Part shown: positions 53,801 to 62,576 of the stretch, in pieces
Layout of the letters: the number at the start of each line of letters is the position of its first letter
Position numbering within the stretch: position 1 is the stretch's first letter
Origin: Streptomyces sp. Ru73
GTDB taxonomy: Bacteria; Actinomycetota; Actinomycetes; Streptomycetales; Streptomycetaceae
Reading direction: 5' to 3'
Assembly (NCBI RefSeq): GCF_002920575.1
Contig: NZ_PQSQ01000027.1
Location: 1 to 64,000, forward strand
DNA length: 64,000 bases
The notes under the pieces: generated by a model
Databases searched by the model: none
Seen by the model: the letters and a program-made list of their open reading frames with translations, nothing else
What the model was told of the DNA's origin: nothing
Made by a program: the position numbers and the translations under genes

Positions 53801-53925
53801 CCCGGCCCGCACGCCGACGCCCCGGCCCGCACGCCAACCCCCCGGCCCGCACGCCGACGCCCCGGCCCGCACGCCAACCCCCGGCCCGCACACCAACGCC
53901 CCGCCCCGCACGCCGACGCCCCGGC
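53801..53925. repeat. 20-bp tandem array, six copies
   Basis: Units starting CCCGGCCCGCACGCC lie at 53801, 53821, 53841, 53861 and then slightly degenerate from 53881 to about 53925. Copies alternate between GACGC and AACCC endings, which suggests a higher-order 40-bp unit. More degenerate relatives run from 53700. The array lies in the 309-base gap between the oxidoreductase start and the end of the next minus-strand gene. The gap has no other supported gene. Confidence 0.9.
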
Positions 53926-53939
53926 CGCCCCGCCGTCCC

Positions 53940-56003
53940 TCAAGCCGGGCGCATCCGGTACTCGTAGCGTTCCGGGAGGGGGTGGTCCGTGCGGGCCTTG
54001 GTGCGTACGACCTCGGTCAGTGGGCCGTCGCCGGCGACGAGCCGTTCGGCGATGGCGTACCAGGTGTCGCTGAGGGTCTCGTCGCCCTCGCGGAGGTCAG
54101 CGACCTCGAAGCCCTCGTCGAAGACCGCGCGGGCGGCGGGCGCGTCGCCCTGTGCGAGCAGGACCTGTGCGGCCAGCAGGCGGAAGCGGCCGCGGGCGCG
54201 GTCGGCGGGGCGCAAGCGGGCGAGGACGGCCGCCGCGTCGTCGGCGCGGCCCGCGGCGATCAGGGCCGGCACCGCCTCCCGGGCGAGTGCGGGCAGGACC
54301 GGGAGCCAGGCGCGGGCCCGCCGGACCGTTGCCGCGTCCGCGCCGTCATCCGCCGCCGCGCGCTCCGCCCGTTCGGTCTGTTCGGCCGCGCACGCGACGG
54401 CCTCGGCGTACCGCTGGGCCGCCCGGTCCGTCTCCCCCGCCACGGCCTCCGCGACCGCGAGGCAGTACAGCGGCCAGCAGCTCCGGCCGCGTGCCAGGGC
54501 GCGCTCCCAGCTGCGGACGGCCTGGGCCCGGTCGCCCGCGTGCCACTGCGCGACGCCCAGGTGGTAGTCGGCCGTCCCGCTCGGCCGCGCGGACTCCAGC
54601 AGGTCGCGCCAGGGCGGGGCGACCAGCGTCGGGCCCGGTACGCCGGGCTCGTCGGGGAGGTCACCGGTGTGCAGCAGTTCCTGCCACGGCCGCTGTTCCT
54701 CGCCCAGGGTGTCCTCGGTGAAGGGCAGGCCGGGCAGGTCGTACCCGGCGCGGGCCACCTCCAGCGCGCCCCAGCCCGACCCGGTGGCGAGCCGTTCCTT
54801 CGGTTCGAGGTCGGCGTACGGGCGCCAGGCGGCGTACGCCTCGTCCACGGCGGCGCGCGGCAGCGCTGCTTCGAGCCGGTCCGCGACCTCACCACGGGCC
54901 GCGCTCCAGTCGGCGGCGTGCACGGCGCGCGGGTCGGCGGTCAGCGGGCCGTACGCCTCCAGCCAGGCGAACTCCCCGCCCGCTTCGAGCGGTACGTGCT
55001 CCAGCTGGGTGCGCGCGAGGCCGGCCTGGATCTCGGCGTACCCGGGGGTGCCCGGCTCGGTCAGCCACTCCTGCCAGTGCCGTCCGGCCCGGCCCGCGCC
55101 CCAGAGGAAGAGCTTGCGGCCGCGCAGGGTGTCGGTGGATGTGTGGACGAGGCCGTGGCCGTCGGCGCCGAGCGAGGCGATCCACCGCCGCTCCCCCGGC
55201 GCGATCTCGTAGAAGTAGTCGGCGGGGTACTCGCTGCGCAGCGGGTACGTGCGGTCGGCGCCGTCGGACTCCGGGACCGGCACCCGGCGCAGGGTGCGCT
55301 CGTACCCGAAGTGCCAGGCCGCCTCCGCCGGGGCGAGGACCCGGGTGTCCGCGGCTTCGGGGACGGCGATGTTGGACCACCAGTAGACGGGCGCCGTGTG
55401 GGGGTGCGGGTTGAGGATGCGCACGCCGACGTACAGGAAGTCGGAGCCCTCGGGCAGCCAGAGGTCGACCTGGAAGGGCAGGTCGCGCAGGCGTTCCCAC
55501 TCCCACAGGCGCAGCATCTCTCCCCCGTCCGGCGCGGGCACGCGCGCCGCGTGCACCGGCGCGCAGGAGAGTGTGGTGTGTCCGGTGGCGCCGATGTTCC
55601 ACTCGATGCCGCCGGAGAACCACGCGCCGTTGAGGGCGAAGTCGGCGGGCTGCAGCACGGGGTTGCTGTAGAGCAGTTCGCGTCCGGTGGGCTTGTGGAA
55701 GAGGGAGTGGACGCGGCCGCCGAGGCCGGGCAGGACGGTGGCGCGCAGCCGGTCGTTCTCCAGGACCAGTGCGTCGAGGCCGGTGGGGACGCGGTGCCGC
55801 GTGTAGCCGTCCCGGCGGCGGACGGGGAGCAGCGAGTCCAGCGGGCGGTACCCGAGTTGGCGGGCCATGTCGGCGGGCAGTCCGGCGTCGGGCACGGTGA
55901 CGCGGTGCACGTCACGGGGCCCGGCCAGCGCGGGCAGCGGGTTGTCCGGGCCCACGGCCGCCGTGGGGACGGTGAGGGTGGTGCGTCGCGTGCTCGGGGT
56001 CAC
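53940..56003 (-). CDS. DUF5107 domain protein with TPR-like C-terminus
   Basis: 687 residues from the GTG at 56003, with GAGGTG upstream. The N-terminal two-thirds is the DUF5107 domain (YTRHRVPTGLDALVLENDRLRATVLPGLGGRVHSL, GRELLYSNPVLQPADFALNGAWFSGGIEWN, WWSNIAVPEAADTRVL), a galactose-mutarotase-like fold. The C-terminus (about 480-680) is Ala-rich helical repeats (YHLGVAQWHAGDRAQAVRSWERALARG, AIAERLVAGDGPL). It is probably a carbohydrate-binding or glycoside-active protein in the cytoplasm; no signal peptide is seen. Confidence 0.85.
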   Translation of the reverse strand: MTPSTRRTTLTVPTAAVGPDNPLPALAGPRDVHRVTVPDAGLPADMARQLGYRPLDSLLPVRRRDGYTRHRVPTGLDALVLENDRLRATVLPGLGGRVHSLFHKPTGRELLYSNPVLQPADFALNGAWFSGGIEWNIGATGHTTLSCAPVHAARVPAPDGGEMLRLWEWERLRDLPFQVDLWLPEGSDFLYVGVRILNPHPHTAPVYWWSNIAVPEAADTRVLAPAEAAWHFGYERTLRRVPVPESDGADRTYPLRSEYPADYFYEIAPGERRWIASLGADGHGLVHTSTDTLRGRKLFLWGAGRAGRHWQEWLTEPGTPGYAEIQAGLARTQLEHVPLEAGGEFAWLEAYGPLTADPRAVHAADWSAARGEVADRLEAALPRAAVDEAYAAWRPYADLEPKERLATGSGWGALEVARAGYDLPGLPFTEDTLGEEQRPWQELLHTGDLPDEPGVPGPTLVAPPWRDLLESARPSGTADYHLGVAQWHAGDRAQAVRSWERALARGRSCWPLYCLAVAEAVAGETDRAAQRYAEAVACAAEQTERAERAAADDGADAATVRRARAWLPVLPALAREAVPALIAAGRADDAAAVLARLRPADRARGRFRLLAAQVLLAQGDAPAARAVFDEGFEVADLREGDETLSDTWYAIAERLVAGDGPLTEVVRTKARTDHPLPERYEYRMRPA

Positions 56004-56219
56004 GGCACCTCGCAGTCGCAGCGGGCCGCCTTGGTCGTGGCGGCCGTCCGGTGACCATGGAACCCGTTCGCGGCGGCCCTGAACAGGGCGTCCTCCGGTC
56101 AGGTTTGCGCAAAAAGAATTCGCGCGACAGGACGGCGGGGATGCGGGATGCTTGTCTTGTACACCGTATGGACAACGTTGGCGGCAGCGTTGGCGGGGAC
56201 GGCGGAGGCGAGACACAGG

Positions 56220-56555
56220 ATGGTCACCGAGCACACCTACCGCGTGATCGTGCGCGGCACGTGGGACGGACTGCCCGAGGAGGCCCGGGCCCGGCTGCTG
56301 GCCGCGGCCGACGACCACGGCCTGGCGCAGCTGCGGTTCACGCCGGAGGGATCGCTCGCGTACGACCGGTCGTTGACCTCGTTCACGTACCGCTACGAGA
56401 TCGTCTCGGACGCCGCCGACGGCGAGGAGATGGCGGCCGCGCTGGCCGAGGAGAAGGCCGAGCGGGCGCTGCGGGAGGCCGGGCTCGGCCACCGCGGTCT
56501 GCGCTCCTCGGCCACGGACATGGACACGGTGAAGGTCAACCGGAAGCGGCGCTGA
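56220..56555 (+). CDS. DUF6204-like small protein
   Basis: 111 residues from the ATG at 56220; the ORF's first 24 residues are not family-like. The pattern TYRVIVRGTWDGLPEEARARLLAAADDHG, LTSFTYRYEIVSD and ATDMDTVKVNRKRR matches the DUF6204 family of actinobacteria. The function is not known. It is divergent from the DUF5107 gene, 216 bases away. Confidence 0.75.
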   Translation: MVTEHTYRVIVRGTWDGLPEEARARLLAAADDHGLAQLRFTPEGSLAYDRSLTSFTYRYEIVSDAADGEEMAAALAEEKAERALREAGLGHRGLRSSATDMDTVKVNRKRR

Positions 56556-56580
56556 GGGGGGCGGGCCGGTGCGGGGCAGG

Positions 56581-57165
56581 TCAGAGGTCGCCGGGCGGCA
56601 GCATCTCGCTGGTGATCGCCCAGCGTTCGTGGTCCCGCCAGGCGCCGTCGACGAAGAGGAAGTCGGGCGAGTAGCCCTCCTTCCGGAAGCCGTTGCGCCG
56701 GGCGAGCGCGAGCGAAGCGGTGTTCTCCGGCTGGACGTTGACCTCGATGCGGTGCAGTCCGAGCGGCCCGAAGGCGTACCGCAGGATCAGCTGCAGGCCC
56801 TCGCTCATCAGCCCGCGGCCCGCCGCGTGCGCGAAGGCCCCGTAGCCGGCCGCGCCGCAGCGGAAGCCGCCGTGCACGATGTTGTTGATGGTGAGGTAGC
56901 CGGCGATCCGGTCGTCGGCCAGCTCGCAGATGAGGAAGCCCTCGCGGGACGGGTCCTGGAGCCGGTCGAAGTACGCCTCGTAGGCCGCGTCGTCGACCGG
57001 CGGGAAGAGCCAGGGCCGGTGCAGCTCCGTGCTCTCCCGGGCGCGTGCGGTGAATTCCGCCGCGTCCGCGCGGCGGAAGGGCCGGATGCCCACGCGCTGT
57101 CCGCGGGCGAGGTAGGGGTCGGTCTCCGGTGCGGTGCGGGTCGGGGAGCGTCGGTCGTCGGCCAT
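56581..57165 (-). CDS. GNAT N-acetyltransferase (ribosomal-protein-alanine type)
   Basis: 194 residues. RimJ-like pattern: VGIRPFRRADAAEFTARA, YGAFAHAAGRGLMSEGLQLILRYAF (motif A) and LHRIEVNVQPENTASLALARRNGF (motif B). It acetylates N-termini or antibiotics. The C-terminus WRDHERWAITSEML is typical. It is convergent with the DUF6204-like gene, 25 bases apart. Confidence 0.92.
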   Translation of the reverse strand: MADDRRSPTRTAPETDPYLARGQRVGIRPFRRADAAEFTARARESTELHRPWLFPPVDDAAYEAYFDRLQDPSREGFLICELADDRIAGYLTINNIVHGGFRCGAAGYGAFAHAAGRGLMSEGLQLILRYAFGPLGLHRIEVNVQPENTASLALARRNGFRKEGYSPDFLFVDGAWRDHERWAITSEMLPPGDL

Positions 57166-57222
57166 CGTCGGATCATATCGGGCAGGTGTACGGCCCGCGG
57201 TGTCCGCGCGGCAGCGGTGCCC

Positions 57223-58626
57223 TCACCACCACGCGGGCGCGTCGGTGCCCCACTCCCCCGGCGGCCCGGACCAGTCCGTCGGCCCGCCGGCGAAGGAGAC
57301 CGGCGGCAGCGCGTACCGCAGCCGCCCCACTGGACTGTCGGTCTCGGCGAGCCGTCCTGCCGGGTCGTACGCGTCGGCGGGGCCCGCGGTCCGGCGCGGC
57401 AGGACGTCGGTGAGCAGTGCGGCGGTCTGCGCGAGGGCCAGGGTCGCCAGCCGTGCGCCGCCGGTGCGGGACCGTTCGGTGAGCGCCCGCAGCACGGCGG
57501 CGGCCAGCAGGTAGCCGGTGCCGTGGTCGAGGGCCTGGGCGGGCAGCGCGCCGGGCGTACCGTCGGCCGCCGCCTCGGTCACGGCGATGCCGGTCGCGGC
57601 CTGTACGAGGCTGTCGAACCCGCGGCGGGCGCCCCAGGGGCCGTACTCGCCCCAGGCGGAGAGGCGGGCGACGACGAGCCCCGGGCGGCGCTCGGCGAGT
57701 GCTTCGGGGGCCAGCCCGAAGCGGTCCAGGGCACCCGGCCGGTAGCCGGTGACGACCACGTCGGCGCGCGACAGCAGTTCCTCGAAGGTGGCGCGCCCGG
57801 CGCGCGAGCCCAGGTCCAGTACGGCCGAGCGCTTCCCGAAGCCGGTGTCGCCGTGCGCGTCCTGGCTCTCGGGCAGGCCCGGCGCGTCGAGGCGCAGCAC
57901 GTCGGCGCCGAGGAGCGCGAGCGTGCGGGTGGCGACCGGCCCGGCGATCACCCGCGTCAGGTCCAGCACGCGCAGCCCGGCGGCGGGCAGCAGCGGGTCG
58001 CCGGCCGGCGCGGGCGGCCGGAGCGGCGGTGTGGCGGCGCCGAGGGGCGCGAGGGTGAGCAGCGGCCGTCCGGCCACGGCCGCGCCCTGCGGGTGGCCGG
58101 CCCACTCCTTGGCGTCCCGTACGGCGACGGCGAGGCCGCCCGCCGCGTACACGGCCTCCTCGGTCTCCGCGGCGCCGCGGCCCGCCAGCTCGGCGGCCAG
58201 CTCCGCGGGTCCCGTGCCGTCCGGCAGGCCGAGCGCCGCGAGCAGCCGGGCGCGGTGGTGCGGGTAGTTGGCGTGGGTGCGCAGCCAGCCGTCGGCGGTG
58301 CACCAGAAGCCGGACAGCGGTGCGAAGGACGCGGGCGCCCGGCCGTCGACGCGCAGGTGCCGTTCGCTGAGGAAGGCGGTGGCCACCGCGCCGTCGTCGA
58401 CCGTCACGGCCGGGAGCGGGCCGCCGGTGCGGGCCGCGGTGAGTTCGGCAGCGGCCAGCGCGCACACCGCGACGGCCGCCCTGGCCAGGTCCATGACCGG
58501 CAGCCGGGCCGGCAGCAGCCCGCGGGCACCGCCGTACCGCACCCGTCCGGTCAGCCCCGCCTCGCCGCCGAGCGCGGCCCACGCCAGGGCCGTCGCGTCA
58601 CCTCGGTACCTCGCGTCGTCGTCCAT
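57223..58626 (-). CDS. CoA-transferase family III (CaiB/BaiF)
   Basis: 467 residues from the ATG at 58626; the longer ORF has no family support. The core holds RVIAGPVATRTLALLGADVLRL, DTGFGKRSAVLDLGSRAGRATFEELLSRADVVVTGYRPGAL and DSLVQAATGIAVTEAAA, all typical of formyl-CoA/carnitine-CoA transferases. It moves CoA between acids, and the Asp in LLSRADVVV is the expected nucleophile region. The substrate is unknown. A 17-bp palindrome lies right at its promoter. It ends 57 bases before the GNAT start. Confidence 0.9.
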   Translation of the reverse strand: MDDDARYRGDATALAWAALGGEAGLTGRVRYGGARGLLPARLPVMDLARAAVAVCALAAAELTAARTGGPLPAVTVDDGAVATAFLSERHLRVDGRAPASFAPLSGFWCTADGWLRTHANYPHHRARLLAALGLPDGTGPAELAAELAGRGAAETEEAVYAAGGLAVAVRDAKEWAGHPQGAAVAGRPLLTLAPLGAATPPLRPPAPAGDPLLPAAGLRVLDLTRVIAGPVATRTLALLGADVLRLDAPGLPESQDAHGDTGFGKRSAVLDLGSRAGRATFEELLSRADVVVTGYRPGALDRFGLAPEALAERRPGLVVARLSAWGEYGPWGARRGFDSLVQAATGIAVTEAAADGTPGALPAQALDHGTGYLLAAAVLRALTERSRTGGARLATLALAQTAALLTDVLPRRTAGPADAYDPAGRLAETDSPVGRLRYALPPVSFAGGPTDWSGPPGEWGTDAPAWW

Positions 58627-58959
58627 GCGGCCAGTGTGGCACTGAGTGCCACCCGCGAGAAGTGGGCCGGGCCGCGGGCCGGGAACGGCGTGAAGTGCGC
58701 GCCGCGCAGGGCACTTCTCGGCCACTCCGGGACCGGCCGGACGGCGCCGTACCGGAGCTCCGCCCCTCGCCCGGCCGCCCGGCGGACGCCCGCGCCCCTT
58801 GCCGCGCCCCGGCAGTCCCTGCTCAGCAGCCCCCTAGCAGATCCGACGGTCAACTCGTGGCAATAAAAGGCCACTTGGCCGAAGCAGGGGTAGCGATTCC
58901 TCCCGAGATGACATGAAATGAGAAGCGGTACGACCGAGTTAGCGCACCGGAGGTACGCC
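58627..58959. other. Divergent gap between CoA-transferase and P450 genes
   Basis: 333 bases with no gene. It holds the 17-bp palindrome at 58636-58652, a GAAGTGC/GCACTTC inverted repeat (58692-58717) and a short GTGGC/GCCAC stem around AATAAAAG (58856-58873) in an AT-richer patch about 85-105 bases ahead of the P450 start. Confidence 0.4.
58636..58652. promoter_or_regulatory. Perfect 17-bp palindrome upstream of the CoA-transferase gene
   Basis: GTGGCACT-G-AGTGCCAC, a perfect palindrome 9 bases ahead of the CoA-transferase start at 58626. Dyads of this size are typical of TetR-family operators, but no regulator gene is adjacent. At this distance a bound protein would block the ribosome site or promoter. 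Confidence 0.6.
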
Positions 58960-60180
58960 GTGTCGGAAGCCATATCGGAAGCGGCACCGGAAACCGTCGC
59001 GTTTCCGCAGGACCGCACCTGTCCCTACCAGCCGCCCACCGCCTACGCGCCCCTGCGCGACCAGGGGAAGCCCCTCAACCGTGTCCACCTCTACGACGGA
59101 CGGGAGGTGTGGATGGTGACAGGGCATGCCGAGGCACGCGCCCTGCTCACCGACCAGCGGTTGTCGTCCGACCGGCTGAACCCCGACTTCCCCGCACCCT
59201 CGCCCCGGTTCGAGGGCCTGCGCGACGATCAGCGCAAGGCCATCCTCCTCGGGGTGGACGACCCCGAGCACAACGTCCAGCGGCGGATGCTGATCCCCAG
59301 CTTCGGCCTGAAGCGGATCGCGGGGATGCGCCCGCGCATCCAGCAGATCGTCGACCGGCTGCTGGACGACATGGTGGCCGGCGGGCAACCGGCCGAGCTG
59401 GTCTCGGCGTTCGCGCTGCCGGTGCCGTCCATGGTCATCTGCGAGCTGCTCGGCGTCCCGTACGCCGACCACGAGTTCTTCGAAGACGCGTCGCGGCGCC
59501 TGCTGCGCGGCCCGACCGCCGACGACTCGCGGAAGGCCCGCGACGACCTGGAGGAGTACTTCGGCCAACTGATCACCCGGAAGGAGGCCGAGCCGGGCGA
59601 CGGGCTGCTGGACGACCTGATCGCCGACCGGCTGCGCCCCGGCGACCTGTCCCGCGAAGAACTGGTCGGCATGGCGCTGATCCTGCTGGTGGCCGGGCAC
59701 GAGACGACCGCCAACATGATCTCGCTCGGCACCTTCACGCTGCTGCACCACCCCGAGAAGCTGGCCGCGCTGCGCGAGGACCCCTCGCTGATGCCCGGCG
59801 CGGTCGAGGAGCTGCTGCGGTACCTCTCCATCGCGGACGGGATGCTGCGGGTGGCGACCGAGGACATCGAGGTCGGCGGCGTGACGATCGCGAAGGGCGA
59901 CGGCGTGGTGCTGTCCACCTCGCTGGTCAACCGTGACGCCACGGCGTACGAGTCGCCGGACGAGCTGGACTGGCACCGCTCGGCGCGGCACCACGTCGCC
60001 TTCGGCTTCGGCATCCACCAGTGCCTGGGCCAGAACCTGGCCCGCGCCGAACTGGAGATCGCGCTGCACTCGCTCTTCGCGCGCTTCCCCGGCCTCCGCC
60101 TCGCGGTGCCGGCCGAGGAGATCCCGTTCAAGCCCGGCGACACCATCCAGGGCATGGTGGAACTCCCCGTCGCCTGGTAG
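58960..60180 (+). CDS. Cytochrome P450, CYP105-like
   Basis: 406 residues from the GTG at 58960, with GGAGGT upstream. P450 marks: I-helix LLVAGHETTANMI, K-helix EELLRYLS (ExxR) and heme loop FGFGIHQCLGQNLARAELE with the proximal Cys355. N-terminal residues TVAFPQDRTCPYQPP resemble CYP105 proteins, which hydroxylate xenobiotics and secondary metabolites with wide substrate range. The small ferredoxin gene lies 147 bases downstream and provides electrons. No biosynthetic cluster is around, so its substrate is open. Confidence 0.93.
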   Translation: MSEAISEAAPETVAFPQDRTCPYQPPTAYAPLRDQGKPLNRVHLYDGREVWMVTGHAEARALLTDQRLSSDRLNPDFPAPSPRFEGLRDDQRKAILLGVDDPEHNVQRRMLIPSFGLKRIAGMRPRIQQIVDRLLDDMVAGGQPAELVSAFALPVPSMVICELLGVPYADHEFFEDASRRLLRGPTADDSRKARDDLEEYFGQLITRKEAEPGDGLLDDLIADRLRPGDLSREELVGMALILLVAGHETTANMISLGTFTLLHHPEKLAALREDPSLMPGAVEELLRYLSIADGMLRVATEDIEVGGVTIAKGDGVVLSTSLVNRDATAYESPDELDWHRSARHHVAFGFGIHQCLGQNLARAELEIALHSLFARFPGLRLAVPAEEIPFKPGDTIQGMVELPVAW

Positions 60181-60326
60181 CAGTTGACCGAAGCGCAATA
60201 GACGGCACGACCGCAGTGCACCGCTCCGCACCACCGGAGCCGGCCCCGTCCCCGACACGGCAGCACCACACCGCGCCGGGCCGGCCCCTTCTCCCCCACG
60301 CCACCCACGGACTTCAGGGACCCACC

Positions 60327-60533
60327 ATGCCGACGACCCAGCACATCTCCATCGACACGGACCGCTGCATCGGTTCGGGGCAGTGCGCCCTGACCGCGCC
60401 CAGGACCTTCACGCAGGACGACGACGGCTTCAGCGCACTCGTGCCGCAGCCGGCGGGCGCCCCCGCCGACCCCCTCGCGCGCGAGGCGGCCCGCGCCTGC
60501 CCGGTGCAGGCGATCACGGTGTCGGAGGACTGA
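60327..60533 (+). CDS. [3Fe-4S] ferredoxin paired with the P450
   Basis: 68 residues from the ATG at 60327. Cys ligands appear as DRCIGSGQC (Cys-x5-Cys) and ACPVQAIT, the pattern of Streptomyces P450-partner ferredoxins with a 3Fe-4S cluster. The size is the usual 60-70 residues. It is the electron donor to the P450 gene upstream. The 147-base spacer between the two has no hairpin of note. Confidence 0.92.
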   Translation: MPTTQHISIDTDRCIGSGQCALTAPRTFTQDDDGFSALVPQPAGAPADPLAREAARACPVQAITVSED

Positions 60534-60550
60534 CCCGGCCCGCCGCCCGG

Positions 60551-62386
60551 CTACCGGCCGGCCAGCGGGAGTTCGAGACTGCCCGTGTCGTCCGGGGCGC
60601 TCACGACGGTGACCGGCTTGACGCCCCTGTTGCCGTAGTACGCGGTGTCGCTCGCCGCGAGGACGAACCGCAGCCGGTGGCCGGGCTGGTAGCGGTGCAC
60701 GATGGCGGGCAGCTCGACGGTGAACGGCCGGGTCACGTCCGGCACCCGGGCCGGAGCCACCAGCCGGTGCACCAGGGTCTTGGAGCCGTCCGGCGCGATG
60801 TCGTACAGCTTCGCGAAGAGCACCAGCTTGTCGGCCGCGTCACCGGAGTGCTGCACCCGCTCGGTGCGCGGCGAGACCACCTTCAGCCGGGCCTTCGGGG
60901 CGCCCACCACGTCCACCGGCGCGCCCTTCACCGGCTCGGACGTCCAGTCCAGGTACGTGCCCTTCAGGTCGTACGGCGCGGGGTCGGGCAGCCCGAGCAG
61001 GCCCGCGAGCTGGCTCTCCGAGTGGCTGGTGGCCACCAGTGCGTTGCGGTACTCGCGGCTGCCGCGCACCACCTTCGCGCGGTCGTCGACGAGCTTGCCG
61101 TCGCCGGAGAGGTAGAGTTTCCAGGAGTCGCCGCTCGCGGGGAAGGTGTCCGAGGTGCCGTACGTCTGCCCGGCCGGCATCCAGTCGCGGTAGTAGGCGA
61201 AGGCGGGCCCGGTGTCGGTGCCCTTCTTGTGCTGGAGGTAGCGGTCGAACCAGGCGAGGATGCGCTGCCCGACGTAGCTCGTCTCCAGGTTGCCCTCGGC
61301 GAGGTTCAGCTCCCCGGACGCCGGGTCGGTCATGCCGCCGCTGTGGCCCCAGGACTGCCAGATCATCTTGGCGTCGGTGCCCTGTGCCGTCAGCGTCCGG
61401 TAGGTGGACGCCGCCTCGTTGAGGTTGAAGAGGCTGTCCGCCTGGCCCTGCACCAGCAGCGTCGGTGCCTTCACGTCCTTCAGGTACGAGACCGGGCTGA
61501 CGCTGCGCGCGTAGTCGAGGATGCGCTTCGTGGTGTCGTCCGGGTACCGGCCCGAGTCCAGCCGGCGCTTGGTCTCGCAGGCCCTCGCGACGAAGTGCAG
61601 GCAGCCGGCGCCGCCGAGCCGGGACGGGTCCAGGCTCGGGTTGAGCAGCCCCTGGGCCTCGCCGAGCAGGAAGAAGCCGTTGGTCCACTCCTTCTTGTAG
61701 ACGCCGGGGACGTCGTTGCTGACGCTGCCGGCCGGCTGGTCGGCGTTGTTGGGGTCCAGCGCGTACGCCAGGTCGTTCCAGGTGATCAGCGGGACGAGCG
61801 CGTCCACGCGGTGGTCGACGGCGGCGGTGGCCATTTGGATCGCGCCGCCGTACGAACCGCCGATCATGCCGACGCGCGGATCGGCGCCCCGCGCCCCGCC
61901 CGTGCCGTCCTTGGCCACGTAGTCGACGCGGGTGCCGTCGTCGGCGGCCCGGGTGCCGGCGAGGAAGTCGATCAGCTGGCTGGCGGCCTTGCCGTCGATC
62001 CGCGGATCGTCGAGCGAGATCGGACAGCCGGACTTGCCGAAGCCGAGCCCCGAGTAGGACAGCGCGACATAGCCGCGGGCGGCGAACGCCTTGGCGGTGG
62101 CGGCGGTCGAGCCGTCCGCCTTGTTGCCGCCGAAGCCGTTGGTGGTGAGGATCGCGGGCGCCGGGTGTGCCGCGTCGGCGCCGGCCGGGCGGTAGAGGTC
62201 GGCGTCCACCGCGCAGTCGCGGTCGCCGGCTCTGACGGTCAGCTTCACCGCGGTGACGTCGTACGGATCGGCGGCCGCTGCCGGGGCGGCGAGGGCGAGG
62301 GGCGCTGCCGTCGTGACGGCGGCCAACAGGGCGAGTGCGCTGCGCAGAACGGGGCGGGACACTGCTCGGTACACGCTGACCTCCAC
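60551..62386 (-). CDS. Secreted CocE/NonD or X-Pro dipeptidyl-peptidase-type hydrolase
   Basis: 611 residues. An N-terminal signal (PVLRSALALLAAVTTAAPLALAAPAAAA, cleaved near 39) leads into an alpha/beta-hydrolase domain (about 45-400). Nucleophile Ser178 lies in MIGGSYGGAIQMA; QGQADSLFN and WGHSGGM hold the Asp and His. The C-terminal jelly-roll domain (about 420-600; YQPGHRLRFVLAASDTAYYG) is that of PepX_C. It hydrolyses X-Pro peptides or acyl esters outside the cell. A TetR-type box is right upstream. It is convergent with the ferredoxin gene. Confidence 0.9.
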   Translation of the reverse strand: MEVSVYRAVSRPVLRSALALLAAVTTAAPLALAAPAAAADPYDVTAVKLTVRAGDRDCAVDADLYRPAGADAAHPAPAILTTNGFGGNKADGSTAATAKAFAARGYVALSYSGLGFGKSGCPISLDDPRIDGKAASQLIDFLAGTRAADDGTRVDYVAKDGTGGARGADPRVGMIGGSYGGAIQMATAAVDHRVDALVPLITWNDLAYALDPNNADQPAGSVSNDVPGVYKKEWTNGFFLLGEAQGLLNPSLDPSRLGGAGCLHFVARACETKRRLDSGRYPDDTTKRILDYARSVSPVSYLKDVKAPTLLVQGQADSLFNLNEAASTYRTLTAQGTDAKMIWQSWGHSGGMTDPASGELNLAEGNLETSYVGQRILAWFDRYLQHKKGTDTGPAFAYYRDWMPAGQTYGTSDTFPASGDSWKLYLSGDGKLVDDRAKVVRGSREYRNALVATSHSESQLAGLLGLPDPAPYDLKGTYLDWTSEPVKGAPVDVVGAPKARLKVVSPRTERVQHSGDAADKLVLFAKLYDIAPDGSKTLVHRLVAPARVPDVTRPFTVELPAIVHRYQPGHRLRFVLAASDTAYYGNRGVKPVTVVSAPDDTGSLELPLAGR

Positions 62387-62398
62387 AGAGACACGCCA

Positions 62399-62414
62399 TA
62401 CCTACCAGTCAGTA
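62399..62414. promoter_or_regulatory. TetR-type operator ahead of the CocE/PepX-like gene
   Basis: TACCTACCAGTCAGTA has the dyad TACnnAC-nn-GTnnGTA, a common TetR operator layout. It ends 12 bases upstream of the start at 62386, so binding would repress expression. No TetR gene is in the window. Confidence 0.5.
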
Positions 62415-62576
62415 CGGCGGGCTCATGGTCCGGTATGAGATTCAGGCATGTCAACGGAGTTGACGAGAGTTCTTACCGGTGCGTCAGTTACCGCTGGTCA
62501 CGGCCACCGGCCTGCCCCGCGCAGCTCATGACGGCCCGTCAGTCCAACCGCGTGTGCCCGGCCGGGCCGCGGCGCG

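Noticed and set aside
58960-60533. Secondary metabolite gene cluster around the P450
   Set aside because: No polyketide synthase, NRPS, terpene or RiPP core is nearby.
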